Source: Zonotrichia leucophrys gambelii (Eukaryota > Chordata > Aves > Passeriformes > Passerellidae). From it: DNA of 64,000 nt. The position numbers and the translations under genes were made by a program. Below are positions 13,710 through 24,400 of this stretch, in pieces (position 1 is the stretch's first letter; each line of letters opens with the position of its first letter). The notes under the pieces were generated by a model. The model made no database searches. It was not told where the DNA came from and saw nothing but the letters and a program-made list of their open reading frames with translations. The stretch is taken from positions 124,001 through 188,000 of the forward strand of contig NC_088178.1 in the NCBI RefSeq assembly GCF_028769735.1, in the 5' to 3' direction.

Positions 13710-15844
13710 ATTCTCCTTGCACCCCATTTCAGGGTCATTTAATTCATGAAACAACCAATCGGCTAAAACCACAATTCTAAAACATATCTTTCTAAACCAT
13801 CTTAGCATAATTCTAATGTACAAAAGTAGTACAAAACTAATACGAAAGTAGTGTCAGTTATTACCTAAATGTTTTATGCATATAATTTTATCTATTTACG
13901 CATATAGCTTTATCTGTTTACATGAATAATTCTATCTATTCTATCTAGAAACGCAAGCAATGTTCTGCTATGTTTTCATTATGTCTGGAGCTAAGTTACT
14001 GAACTTTAAACTAGGTTTTAGGGCCTTACTAGCTAACACAGTCTCTTAAGGCACTTAAAATACGTTTCTACTTAAAACTATAACTAACTGCTTCCTCCAC
14101 TTACTTAAAGTGCTGCCTCGACTTACTTAAAGTTACACTTCTACTTCATATCTAGGTGGCTTTATATATTTCAGCTTCTTTAAAGGGTCTAATTCAAACC
14201 CTACATTTCTTTCTCTCTCTGAAGGACTCTGAGAGACTTCTGTCTAGTGCACTACAGCAGCGGGGGTATTTCAGCAAGTCCAGGTCCTCAGACCTATGTG
14301 CAGTTATCAGGTGTGTTAGGATGGCATGAGCTGGCAGTGACTTGCTTGGGATCAATCTGGGCTCGCTGTGTGGCTGGAGGCAGCACCCAGGTGCTGGGGT
14401 TCCCTCCTGCAGATGCCCACTTCTCACTCCTCAGCTTTTTGCAGAATGTCTGTTACCTATCAATGCTAGGCTTGTTTACACATTTGTCCAGGTTCTGTGC
14501 TCCTTCGCAGCTATTCACTGAGATCCTTCTTATTTTTCTACCTGGGCAGCTCCAGCCCGTATCCCAAATAGTGAATGTGGGCAGGAGCAGTTTTATAACC
14601 TGTTAAAAAATGGACAGTGCTCTGGCCAGCTGCTGAGCAGCACCCAGACCTTAGCCCAGAGCACCCCAGTTCTGTCACTCTCCTCTTGCTGCTTCCATGC
14701 CAATCCTGTCCCCATGTCAGTCCTATCCCTGCCATCACAGTGTGTTTGGCTGTGGGCAGCCTGGTGGAACTGGGGATGTGTGAATGTGGACAGGCTGTGG
14801 GGGAAGGAGGGGTTTATTATTTGTTGCCATTGGATACTGATACCAGAGTACCAATTTTAACTGCAGCTGTAAGGCTGCCTGGAGTACAGAACCAGCATCT
14901 CTTAAAGAAATTGTTTGGGTTTTATTTCCACAGGAAATGCTCATATCATTATCTCGGGTTGCAGCACTCCCAATATGCCTGTATTACTTGGTTTTCTAGT
15001 GAAGCTTCCTCCTAGGAGTTGGGAAAACAGATTAAAAATGGAAAAGCAGCAATTGGAAGGAATGTTGTGTGTTGGATTTTACAAACAAGATGTTTTAATT
15101 TTTTTTTCTCTTTTATCAAGGGTTTTGTTTTTTTTAACCAACCCTTGATACCAGGTTGTTTTGCTGCACAGCTTGGGTGTGGAGCCAGCCCTCTCTGTGC
15201 TGCAGACAGACTGTGCCAGGGACTCAGCATGGCTCGGTTGCTTTGTGAGCCCAGTGGCTCGCTCTGTGGCAGCTGCAGAGCTGCCTGCATGGCCTTGCTA
15301 ATGCTCAATACTCATAAGTCAGATTTTAAAAATACCCTGAGGGGCAGCCTCAGGCAGGGATGCCAGGCCTAACAGCCTCACTTAATTTCCTCTACAGACT
15401 GTGCTATGGGTTGTTCAGGCACCTGCTGAAACTAGAAATGTTTCTTTCCTTTAAACAAGACACCAGCAAATGTGGGTAATTACCACATCACAAATTGTCA
15501 CAGTTGAATCTTCATGGAATTATTCCTACCCCAGGTCTGAGTCTTTAATAGGTATACTGCGTGCTATTTTTATTATTTTGTTATATTACAAAAGCAATTA
15601 TCAGCCCAAATCTGTTTTCCCTTGTTAGTAAAAAACCTCTGTTGCAGGAAATTATTGGGATAAGGGGTTTTTTGTGCTTTCTTTATGTGGACTTAACTGA
15701 TCAGCAAATGTAGCTGCATGAGAGCTGGCTTTCACAGCCCCAGCCACCTATGGCAAGGTGGGGGCCATACCAAATAAACTTCTGTGCACAGAGCCAGCGT
15801 AATAGACGTGTACATCTGTGGGTATGTATGTATTCACTATACAT

Positions 15845-16165
15845 AGAATCCTCATGTGATTATAGACTGGTTGAGGTTGGAATAAGCCCTAAAGATGATC
15901 TAGTTCCAGCCCCCCTTCCATGGGCAGGGAACCTCCCACCAGACCAGGCTGCTCAAAGCCCCGTCCAACCTGGCCTCAAACACTTCCAGAGATGGGGCAG
16001 TCACAGCTTCTCTGGGCTACCTAGTCCAATGCCTCTCCACCCTCATAGCAAAGCACTTCTTAATATCTAATCTAGTCTGACCTGCTCTGTTGGAATCCAT
16101 TCCCCTTTTTCTTGTCACTCCATGCTCTTGTGAAAAGCCCCTCTCCATCTTTCTTGTAGGCTCCT
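15845..16165 (-). mobile_element. CR1 LINE, 3' end fragment
   Basis: This segment matches the reverse complement of the avian CR1 3' region as I know it. Diagnostic blocks include GGTTGAGGTTGGAA, CATGGGCAGGGA, ACCAGGCTGCTCAAAGCCCC, TCCAACCTGGCC and TTCCAGAGATGGGGCA, in the expected order. The left edge carries degenerate remains of the short CR1 terminal repeat (CATAGAATC, GATTATAGA). The right edge fades out after TTTCTTGTAGGC, so this is a typical 5'-truncated copy of about 300 bases, inserted on the minus strand roughly 0.8 kb beyond the RGS2 poly(A) signal. Divergence is moderate. Confidence 0.85.
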
Positions 16166-16959
16166 CTCCTGCAATGCATATATACAGACCTGAAGGAGCT
16201 GCTTCTGAACAGCTTTTTGGAGGTGTAATTGAAGTAGAAAAAAACACAGTTAGAATTTTCTTGATGCTTGGAAAGCTGTAGTGTTATAGAAGTGACGGCT
16301 GTGGATATACATGAAATCAGCAATTAAAGCAGAGAAACTGAGCTTTGGAATAAAAATAGCTAGAGCCAGGACCTAAACAGACCTGAAATGCAGACGCCAC
16401 AAAGCTAACTAGAGACTGGTTTTGGGAAAAATAGTACATGGAATAACAATGACCAGTAACTTTTCCCCAAGCAACTGTCACTTAGCTGGGAGTCAAATGC
16501 CTTTACTGTACTAGTGCCTCTCCTGACTTTGCACAGGTTTTGTGATATTAAAATCCTCCTAAACCCTTTCTGAAGAAGAGCTGTTGGGCAGGAGCAAGTG
16601 CAGTACCATGGGTGCCTGTGTTCCCAATGTCATCCTGTGAGCTACAGCAGCATTGCAGCTCTGTTTGATCTGGCATCATGGGTAGCTGAATGTGTGCCTA
16701 GCATGTCTTAGAGATTGGCTTCACAGACATGTTGGGACAGAGGATGTGGTTGAACATGTCTCCCTGTTAAGCTTTCAAGCTCTGAAGGTTTTTATTCTGT
16801 TGATAAAAAACAAACAGAAAACTCAATTCATAGATTAAGAACTAACTGCTTTAAAATTAGCCCTATTAAGATCTCACCCAGGACCCACAGTCCCCATACT
16901 CTGGAGTCCAGTGCCAGACAGTGTTTATCTGTGTGTGCAACACACATTGGGCAACAAAA

Positions 16960-17734
16960 GAAGCTTTGTACCAAAATAGTTTATTAAAAACAATAAAACT
17001 TCATTGAAGCTTGCTGTCTTCAAGACAGAATTATGACATTGCAGCATTCAACACAATCATAATCCACATATAAATATAGTACTATACAACTCCTGTTCAC
17101 CTCAGCCAAGTTCTGCCCTCAGTCTGGCCTCAACAGCCCTGCTGACACAACCCAGCCCTGCATACTTTAGCTGCAGAACCTGTTCCTCTGGGAACAGAGT
17201 TACTCTATCCTTTCCTCCCCTCACAGTGCTGTTACTGTGAAGAGGTTACACAGAAACCCAGCACAGCTCTTGGCAGCTCAAGGCAGTAACAGAACCGGTG
17301 TGAGCACACCGAGCCACCGACAACAGCATCCCACTGGGGGATGTTTAGGAAAAATAAATAGGCAACCAATTACTCAAGCTCCCAGCAGTGCCTGAGTGCA
17401 GAGAGCAGCTTCTGTTCACAAGAAGGAAGCTCTGTCCAGACCTGCTACATCGCTCCCATGGCAGAAGGGCTCCTGCACAGCCACCTCTTGCTGCGGCTCC
17501 GGCAGAAGGGCAGTGCCAGCAGCTGGCTGGCACGCCTCTGCCATCTCCCCCGAACACCCTCCAACAGCGTCACTCTGGGCCATCAGCTCGGCACCAAAGT
17601 CAGTATTTGTCCTTGCACTGTGGCATACAGACTGAGTGCTCGGTGCTCCAGCCTTCTGGGTCGGGACGCTGCTCACGAGCTGTGGCTTGGCTTCCTCGCC
17701 AGCCCAGAGGTTGCTTCTCCTTCCTCTTCATCTC
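16960..17734 (-). other. RGS2: RGS2 3' untranslated region
   Basis: This is the sequence between the RGS2 stop codon and the first good minus-strand poly(A) signal, about 770 bases. On the minus strand it contains ATTTA motifs, for example near 17,350-17,360 and 17,070, the kind of AU-rich element expected in an immediate-early, rapidly turned-over message. The exact cleavage site is inferred at 15-25 bases beyond AATAAA. The segment next to the stop (17,380-17,730) is GC-rich and open in several frames, but none of those frames is recognisable. Confidence 0.6.
16980..16985 (-). promoter_or_regulatory. RGS2: RGS2 poly(A) signal AATAAA
   Basis: The minus strand reads AATAAA here, followed by a GT-rich stretch (ATGTGTGTTG, from about 16,953 downward) that fits a downstream cleavage element. 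It is the first canonical hexamer with a GT-rich follow-up after the RGS2 stop. Confidence 0.6.
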
Positions 17735-17929
17735 TCATGTGCCCTGGGCTGCTCTGCTGATAGGTGTCTTCTTGCACAGTTCCTGATAGAATTCAGATTC
17801 CAAAAACCGTGGGTAGGAGTTATTCTCCATTAAGCTGTAAACTCTCTTCTGTGCCACACTGAAGCAGGTGTGGGTGGCTTCCTGGATGTTCTGTGCGATC
17901 ATGTTCTTGGTCTGGAAGTCTATGTTTAT
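17735..17929 (-). CDS. RGS2: RGS2 exon 5 (terminal coding exon)
   Basis: It begins after a TTTCAG acceptor with [19 protein letters not shown] and includes [19 protein letters not shown], which completes helices 7-9 of the RGS domain. It ends ...AAQGT with TGA at 17737-17735. Asn184 and Glu191 lie here. Confidence 0.96.
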   Translation of the reverse strand: MNIDFQTKNMIAQNIQEATHTCFSVAQKRVYSLMENNSYPRFLESEFYQELCKKTPISRAAQGT

Positions 17930-19861
17930 CTGAAATACAGAAAGATTTCTCCTTAGAGCAGAATTCAAGTAAGTGTTAATGCACAGTACTACTTCTGAAG
18001 AGGTGAAAAAGGTAAGACCCCATTACTGCAGGGTCAAATTATTGGGTCAAATTTTCTTTAAGAAAATTCTTCTTTTGCACAAAACCAGAGCTAATTCAGA
18101 TTTATCTTTTCGCAGTTAAAATGGAAATTCTCTGCAATGCTGCTTGTGCCATTTTCCAGGTTGGTGAAAAGGCACTTGTATTCAGACCCAGACATTAACG
18201 GGGAGGTTATGCACAATGCAGTTTGACATCTGTATCTTGAGTTCAAAAAAATAACAGCTGTGAGAACTCATACAGCAGAGCATTTATGTATAAGCAGCTT
18301 TTCTTTACCTCTTTGGGAGCCTCCTTTTCAATGAAGTCATTGTAGATTTTCTTTGCCTTCAATGTCAGCTTTTGGGGCGATTTCGTTTTCTTGAAGTCCT
18401 CACAGGCCAACCAGAACTCGATGTTCTCTTCACAAAACTCAGACTTTAAAAAAGCTCGGAAAGCAGCAAGACCATCTAAGGAAAGAAAAAAATATTCATC
18501 ATCAATTAACTATTTCTGGAACCTTGATTTTACCTATTGGTTATATCAGCTTCTACCAGAATGCTTTGTTGTAGGTCTATTTTTTTCAGCAATACCATGG
18601 AAATAAAAAAAATCCATAATTTACATTTGTAAGCAAGTTAATGCTTTAATAGCTTCACAGATGACCCTTTGAGTTTGCCATTTCTTAGGCAAACACAAAA
18701 AATGAAACCATTTCTATGGTTGTGTTTCCTTCTGCAGTGCCTGAGAATGCTTTAAAAAAACCATTTCTCTCTAGATAAGCTCTCCTCTGTTAACCTTTAC
18801 CCTGCAGTAAATGACTGCTACAGTACTCTGGAATATTCTTTCAATGGAAAGGATGACTAAAGCTCAAAGAGCAAATAGTAATATTATTTCTTAGTCATTT
18901 TGCTTTGCTAGTGAATGCTGCTTCTTGCAGAGCTACAGTAAAACCCCAAGATCACTGAACCCACGTTGCATGATCCTTTCCACATAACTGGAAAGCATTT
19001 GCTTTGCTTATGCAGTGAGCTCAGGGAAGAAAAATCCTTCTCCCATTTGGCAAAGCCAAGCTAACAGGTATGATTTTAGCTATGGGGGTTTCAAGGAAGA
19101 AGCAAAATCTACTGAGATATTCTTTGTTTTATTATTAGTTTACATTAAGAAAAGTAATCACTTCTACGTATTTTGGCTTTAAGAAGTTAAAAGCATTTAA
19201 CTTGCAAGACCAGAAACAAAGCTCTTTATGTGAGAGGTACAATACTGACATGAAAGGAAGCACACTCTTACAGACATATAAACTTCTCCTTCCCTTTGCT
19301 CCCAAATGTTACCTTTTAAAGACAAACTTACATTTGTTAGCAAGCAGTTCATCAAAGGCTTCTGACCACAGCTGCGCTTCTTCAGGCGAAGGTCTGCACA
19401 AAGAGAGTGAGAACATTAGCCTTCACTGCTCAAGATTTACTGCTTTTGAAGAACACTCAAGTTATTTAAACAGAGTCTCTTTCTCATAACTTACCTAAAG
19501 TAGTTGCGGTGTTTCCCTGCCTTCTTAGATTTCCTTTTGTTAGCATTGGAAGAGTTCTGCAGGAAGTAGCTCAGTCTTGTTTTCCAATCTTTAATGCTGG
19601 GAAAAAGAAGAGGGACATGCTCGTTTAAAATGACAGCTCGCAGAGCTTTAGGCAGCAGCGCTTTCCCTGAGGCGGCTCCTGCAGCAGCCGTCACCCACAG
19701 CCCCTAAAGGCAAGGAAAACGCTTCCCGTCCCGCGGGCGGGGGGCACTCACATCGTTCTCTTCATGCTGCCCTTGTCAGCCTCCTCCGGCTCGCCGCGGC
19801 GGCGGCCGCCCCGCTCCATGCGCCCGCCGTGCGGCACCGCCAGCAGCAGCGCGCTCTGCAT
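17735..19861 (-). CDS. RGS2: Regulator of G-protein signalling 2 (complete, 5 exons)
   Basis: RGS2 speeds GTP hydrolysis by Galpha subunits, with a preference for Gq, at the plasma membrane and in the nucleus. Five exons (110, 102, 62, 167 and 195 coding bases) join in phase through GT-AG introns of 155, 101, 856 and 379 bases to give 211 codons, the length of human RGS2. Residues 33-53 ([18 protein letters not shown]...) match the membrane-binding amphipathic helix. The RGS domain spans roughly residues 80-199. Cys106, Asn184 and Glu191, the residues that set Gq selectivity in human RGS2, are all present, as are the Galpha-contact residues Asn109 and Asn149. The exon sizes of 62 and 167 are characteristic of R4 RGS genes. 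Met5, an alternative start in the human protein, is Leu here, while Met15 and Met33 remain as possible internal starts. The gene appears intact. Confidence 0.97.
18309..18475 (-). CDS. RGS2: RGS2 exon 4 (167 bp)
   Basis: It encodes the core of the RGS box, starting [19 protein letters not shown] and continuing through [11 protein letters not shown] to EKEAPKE. It contains Cys106 and the Galpha-contact Asn109. The acceptor is TTAG and the donor is GAG/GTAAAG. Confidence 0.96.
19332..19393 (-). CDS. RGS2: RGS2 exon 3 (62 bp)
   Basis: It encodes [21 protein letters not shown], the first helices of the RGS fold, between a CAG acceptor and a GTAAGT donor. The 62-bp length and phase are the family standard. 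Confidence 0.95.
19495..19596 (-). CDS. RGS2: RGS2 exon 2
   Basis: It follows a pyrimidine-rich tract and CAG acceptor, and encodes [16 protein letters not shown], then a Lys-rich linker ([16 protein letters not shown]). It ends with two bases of a split Arg codon at donor GTAAGT. It supplies most of the amphipathic membrane-targeting helix. Confidence 0.94.
19752..19861 (-). CDS. RGS2: RGS2 exon 1 (coding part)
   Basis: It begins at ATG (19861-19859) and encodes [19 protein letters not shown]..., aligning with the human N-terminus (MQSAMFLAVQH) without length change. It ends after two bases of codon 37 at a consensus GTGAGT donor. The central part is Arg/Gly-rich and less conserved. Confidence 0.93.
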
Positions 19862-19945
19862 CGCCCAACGCCGCTCCAGCCCGCTCCGATGGCCCCGCTC
19901 TTACGGCCCCGCTCTTATGGCCCCGGGGGCGGGCGGGGCCGGGCC
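19862..19945 (-). promoter_or_regulatory. RGS2: RGS2 core promoter, GC boxes and TATA-like repeats
   Basis: The sequence just upstream of the start codon is very GC- and CpG-rich; the island spans roughly 19,690-20,000. GC-box-like runs (CCCCGCCCGCCCCC) lie at about 19,923-19,940. Closer to the ATG are three tandem 14-bp units on the minus strand: CCATAAGAGCGGGG (19920-19907), CCGTAAGAGCGGGG (19906-19893) and a diverged third (19892-19879). The CATAAGAG in the first unit, about 50 bases upstream of the ATG, is a plausible weak TATA element; the transcription start is inferred, not seen. Confidence 0.55.
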
Positions 19946-20794
19946 GAGGGCGGTGCCGAGCCTGCCGTGGCTGCCCGTCCTTCCCAGCGGAGCGAGCGGG
20001 CCTCTCTTCTGCATCGCGTCTGCTTTTCCCCCTTTGTTTTGTTTTTCCTTACTCCCCCCTTTCTTGGAAATCTTTCGGCGTGTCACGCCGCCAAAGGGCT
20101 GCCTGTCCTTTCCGTCAGTCAGAAACATACCCTGCTCTCCTGGAGGTTTTTCTTTTGAGGTTCAGATTTTTGAGTGTGACCGGTATGTGAAAAAGGAAGG
20201 ACTTAGCCATATTTCTTCAAAAATTTAAGTAGATCTAAGTTTGAGTTTACGGTGCTTTTGGCGTCGCCCCTCTGCTAACCCAGGCTGTGGATCCCTTCCC
20301 CCCCGTGTCTGCACAGGATTTAGCTCTGGGCAGTGTTGCCACCTACCAGTGAATTGTGTAAATCACTCCCAGCGCTGGAAGCTGAAGTTGCAGTGCCTTA
20401 CTTGAGCGAGCACTCGGCTTATTGAATAGGCCATGTGGTCCTTCTCAGCAGCATCCAGCTGAAGGGTGTAATGTCCAAACAATTTGGATTTAGGAACCGT
20501 GTGAGTTTCTCTTTAGCCTCTCTCTGCTTTTCTGCTCTTTTCTGTGCATGTATCTTCCTCTCCACAATACCCTAGAGCCTGTCTTTCCTGCAACAAAAGA
20601 CACCATCTAGAGAGACTGACTCCCAAAATGCCAGGTGACTTCAACCCAATCATGCGGCATAAATGTCTGATCCTTTGAGATAATCACCGTGTCCTTACAA
20701 CCCCTGCTTGCTGAACACTCACAAGCCGCACTAAAGCATTTTGCTTTAAATGGGGAAAAGAATGCCATTTAATTTGTGACAGCATTTAAATAAC

Positions 20795-20846
20795 TTTTCA
20801 CTGCTTCTGATTGTACCTTGTTTTCACTGCTTCTGATTGTACCTTG
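20795..20846. repeat. Perfect 26-bp tandem duplication
   Basis: A 26-base unit beginning TTTTCACTGCTTCTGATTGT occurs twice head-to-tail without mismatch (20795-20820 and 20821-20846). The identity suggests a recent duplication. It lies about 0.9 kb upstream of RGS2. Confidence 0.92.
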
Positions 20847-21189
20847 CAGTATATATTGATGATCTGATAGGAGAATAAAGTTCAATCCCATAAATTTTAA
20901 CAAATCACTTGAAATTATTTTTGCGACAGGTAGCTCTTAATTCTGTATGTACATAAAGCAAAATTATTGTGAAAGTGGCTACCATGGGAGAAACTATGGA
21001 AAGAGGAGGGCTCTAAGTGGTGTAAAAGCATGCATTCCAGAAGCTCTATGGAGTGAAGTTACCAAGGCAAAGAGTGGGCAGGCAGTGCCAGGACGATGGA
21101 TGGGTGTGTGCTGACTGCCTTCCAGTGCTTCATTTGTCACTGGCGTGGAGATCCAGGGCCAAGTGAGCTGTGAGCGCTCCGGGGCTGCG

Positions 21190-21490
21190 GGACAGCCTGT
21201 GTGACACGGGGGAACACTGCCCGGGACAGCCTGTGTGACACAGGGGAACACTGCCTGGGGCTGCGGGACAGCCTGTGTGACACAGGGGAACACTGCCCGG
21301 GGCAGCCTGTGTGACACGGGGGAACACTGCCCGGGGACAGCCTGTGTGACACGGGGAACACTGCCCGGGGCAGCCTGTGTGACACGGGGAACACTGCCCG
21401 GGGACAGCCTGTGTGACACAGGGGAACACTGCCCGGGGCAGCCTGTGTGACACGGGGAACACTGCCCGGGGCAGCCTGTGTGACACGGGA
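21190..21490. repeat. GC-rich minisatellite, about 9 units of about 33 bp
   Basis: The core CAGCCTGTGTGACAC occurs nine times, each copy followed by a G-run, AACACTGCC and a further G-run. Unit length varies between roughly 30 and 44 bases through small insertions, and a few units carry the ACAGG rather than ACGGG variant. All nine cores keep the same orientation. The overlapping open frames on both strands, with repeated CHTGCPGQCS-type peptides, are by-products of the repeat. It sits about 1.3 kb upstream of the RGS2 start codon. Confidence 0.93.
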
Positions 21491-24400
21491 AAACACCGTC
21501 TGCACGTGTGGGCCTGGCTCAGGCAGGCTTGGAATAACACCGGGAAACTCAGCCCTGGCCTTCCCCACGCTGCAGCCCCTGAAAAGGATCAAATGATCTG
21601 CAAGGCAGAACAGCACGTCCCCACCTGCCACCTGACTGCAGATTTCCCCGGTTTGGATGCTGGTTTCGAGTTTCTTTTACCTGATTCTCAAAGCTGAAGG
21701 GGGGAAAATGTGCCAGCTATTGGGAAGTGGGAAACTTCAGAGTCTAGCAAGCTACAGTAAGGTTTGGTCTAGCAATTATATTTTGAGAGCTTACCCGTAG
21801 CACACCAGAGATCCAGAAGATGTTTAAATCCTGAAAAAATATTTTCTTGCTGGTCCTAGAGGAGGATTGCAAGGGTAGAGCTGGGATATTCCCCGCATCT
21901 GCCAAGTTGTAAAGTTGGCAGTAGTCAGCATATGGAAAACTGCAGCATGAATCATGTATTTATCTGATACTTTTTATTTCAAACGTTTAATTGCTTCTTT
22001 TAGAAACACGTAAAAAGGAAGTACCAGTTAAGGAAGGCATTTATAACATGTGTAATATCTTTCAAGTGTAGAAAAACTGCTAAAAAATTAAGCTGAATAT
22101 GGAATTGTGGGCTTAGATGACCTTACAGAAAATTATTGTAACATTTGGTTTAAAAACTAGATTGAAATTGTCAGCTGTGTTAGGTACATTTTGGTTTATA
22201 TATTTATTATACTTTTAAAGAATGGATATTACTGTTTTTTCCAGTGAAAGAAACACTTTACAAAATACTTTTTCACTTCACCTTGGTGAGTTTTCAGGCT
22301 GGGACGGTTACCTTTGCAAGGACATAAATTGCACATCTGCATGATAAAATGTGTTTTCCATTTATGTTCAAAGACCAAGAAAAGGCGTCTGACCTCCCAC
22401 AATGTCACCAGTGTGTGGTGCAAGGACCCAGTCAGGGCTGGGATGGAAGCGAAGAGGCTGCTGGGAGGTGGCCAGCTAAGCTCTCTCCTTGAGAACTTCT
22501 CCAGGTGCTGTGGGCACGAGGTGACCCTGCATGGCTGCACTGCCTGCAAGAGTGTTTGGGCTCACTGAGCACTTTTAAAGGTACCAAACCCAGGCATTAC
22601 TTCATTTTATCAATTTCTGGTTTTCCAAAGCAAGATGGCAAAATTGTTTGGATTGTTAGCTTCCCTTTTTGAAGGGGGGGTCTGTTTCACACCAGCGGCG
22701 CCATGCATTGACTGCAAGGGAGATTTGGCATCTCAGCCCTGTCCTGCACTGTCTTGCAACAGGATATTGAAATATTCCAGGACAATTAGGGGTTGAGGTC
22801 GTAAAGAAAAGCCCTGGTTTGTAAGTGCAATACAGGGTAGCACAGCGCAATGTGGAGTGCTGCTGGAAGATCTGTGTCTCCACGATGTGATTCCTTTCGT
22901 AGGCACAGGGGTGAGTGGCTCCAAGCAGTGCCCAGGGCAGCACTGCAGACCTGCCTCTGGGTGTGCTGACCTCTGTCCTTTGGAATAAGGGAAACTCTTG
23001 GTGGCTGAGGACAAACGCATAGTGCTCAAGCGTTTCCTTTATGTCCTCCTTAAAGCTCCCATATATTTCTGTCCCACTGATCTCATTGTCAAAGGGCAAG
23101 GCCGAGGGAAAGCGGTGGGAGGAGAGAGCCCACAGCCTAAACTTTGCTATTGAAGTCGGTGACCAATTTGCCATTGCCTGCAGCAAAATCTGATGTCAGA
23201 CATTTAATGGCACAAGTGCTCACCCTGGAGATCACACTTTGCTTATCAGAGCCTTTCTTAAGAATGTTCTGTTCTTTTTCTGCTTATACAATTCCTACAG
23301 ACACCAGGGATGGCTGGATGTACATGGGACTGTAAAACAGGCAGGCAATAAACATCCCAGGGAGAAGATTAGGATTTTTCCATCCCTGTTATGTTCTATG
23401 TCGCAATAGCTACGCTGATCTTTTGAAGTCGTCAGCGAGTTGTTCTGACTGAATGATACTTAAATCCATGTCTGCATTTTGCGAAATGCCAACCCTTGTT
23501 TCTTTCTTTTACTTGGCTGGTAGGACACAGGAAAAGTGGTCCAGAGTTTATAGCTGAGTTTCATAAAGCCAGGAGGATAGAACATGCTTTTGCATGGTAG
23601 TTCAACCCATGCATGGGAATTATTTGAGGGATGTCTTATTGAACCCTCAGCTATGAGTAGCTGAAAAATCATATTCAAAAGAAGGAACAAGATGTTAAGC
23701 CATGTCTTTTTGTTTTGTAATGCAAATTGCAAATGACACAGGTGAAGTTTCCTGTATTTTTATTTTTCTTGAATGTACAGCTATACAATCCTGTGCTGTG
23801 AGATGATTCATGTAAGCATCAGAACAAGAGATCAGCAAAGCACACCACATCGTGACCCTCTGTTCTTACCTTCCTTTCAGTCTGTGACTGAAAGGACTGA
23901 TCTGCATCAGTGCAGAGGAGCACAGATGTGCCCAGCTATGGTACCAGTGAGGGCTTTGTGCTGTACATTCCTGAATAACAGCAGCTAAGCTCAGGCTGTG
24001 TCATAGAGCACAAATTTCTAAAGGAATAGTTATGAATATTAAAATTGCCACTCTTTCTCATTTTTTTAATAGGAAGTTCACTCAAACCCTAGGTCTAATA
24101 CTAATCCCGTTCATTGCGTTCTGCCTTTCTAGCTGCTGTTAGAATTTCAATTACATGTAGTAGGAGTGTTGTTTTCCTTGGATTTTTTTTTGTTGGGTTT
24201 TAAATTTTGGTTTGTTTGTTTGTTTTGTGTTTTTTTAATTGCTTAGAGGAGTCTCTGACTCTGGCCCTGCAGGCTGTGCCTGACAGGCTGTTGTACTTCC
24301 CCCAGTATTATTTTCCAGCCATAAAGCTCAAAAGGTGCAAATCACCAGAATCCATTTCTAGATCTAAATTTAGCACTACTATGGATTAACATTGGACTAA

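Larger units (their letters stand above)
1..16959. other. Gene-free flank downstream of RGS2
   Basis: I read this stretch on both strands and found no exon with a recognisable protein family, no tRNA-like cloverleaf and no CpG-rich promoter. It is moderately AT-rich single-copy DNA. The only structured pieces are an A/C-rich tract near 1.5 kb, a pyrimidine hexanucleotide repeat near 3.9 kb, a hairpin near 4.3 kb, a trinucleotide cluster near 13.6 kb and a CR1 fragment near 15.9 kb, each listed separately. The open frames of up to about 167 codons look like chance, because none has flanking splice signals plus a family match. In mammals the next gene beyond RGS2 is far away, so an empty flank fits. 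Confidence 0.6.

Noticed and set aside
21130..21631. Overlapping open frames of about 136-164 codons with Cys/Pro/Gly-rich repeat peptides on the minus strand
   Set aside because: They are created by the minisatellite; all frames stay open because the unit lacks stops, and unit lengths are not kept in multiples of three.
22656..23186. A 176-codon minus-strand frame, among the longest single frames outside repeats
   Set aside because: I recognise no family, there is no promoter or splice context, and one frame of this size is expected by chance in 64 kb. Conservation in other birds would reverse this.
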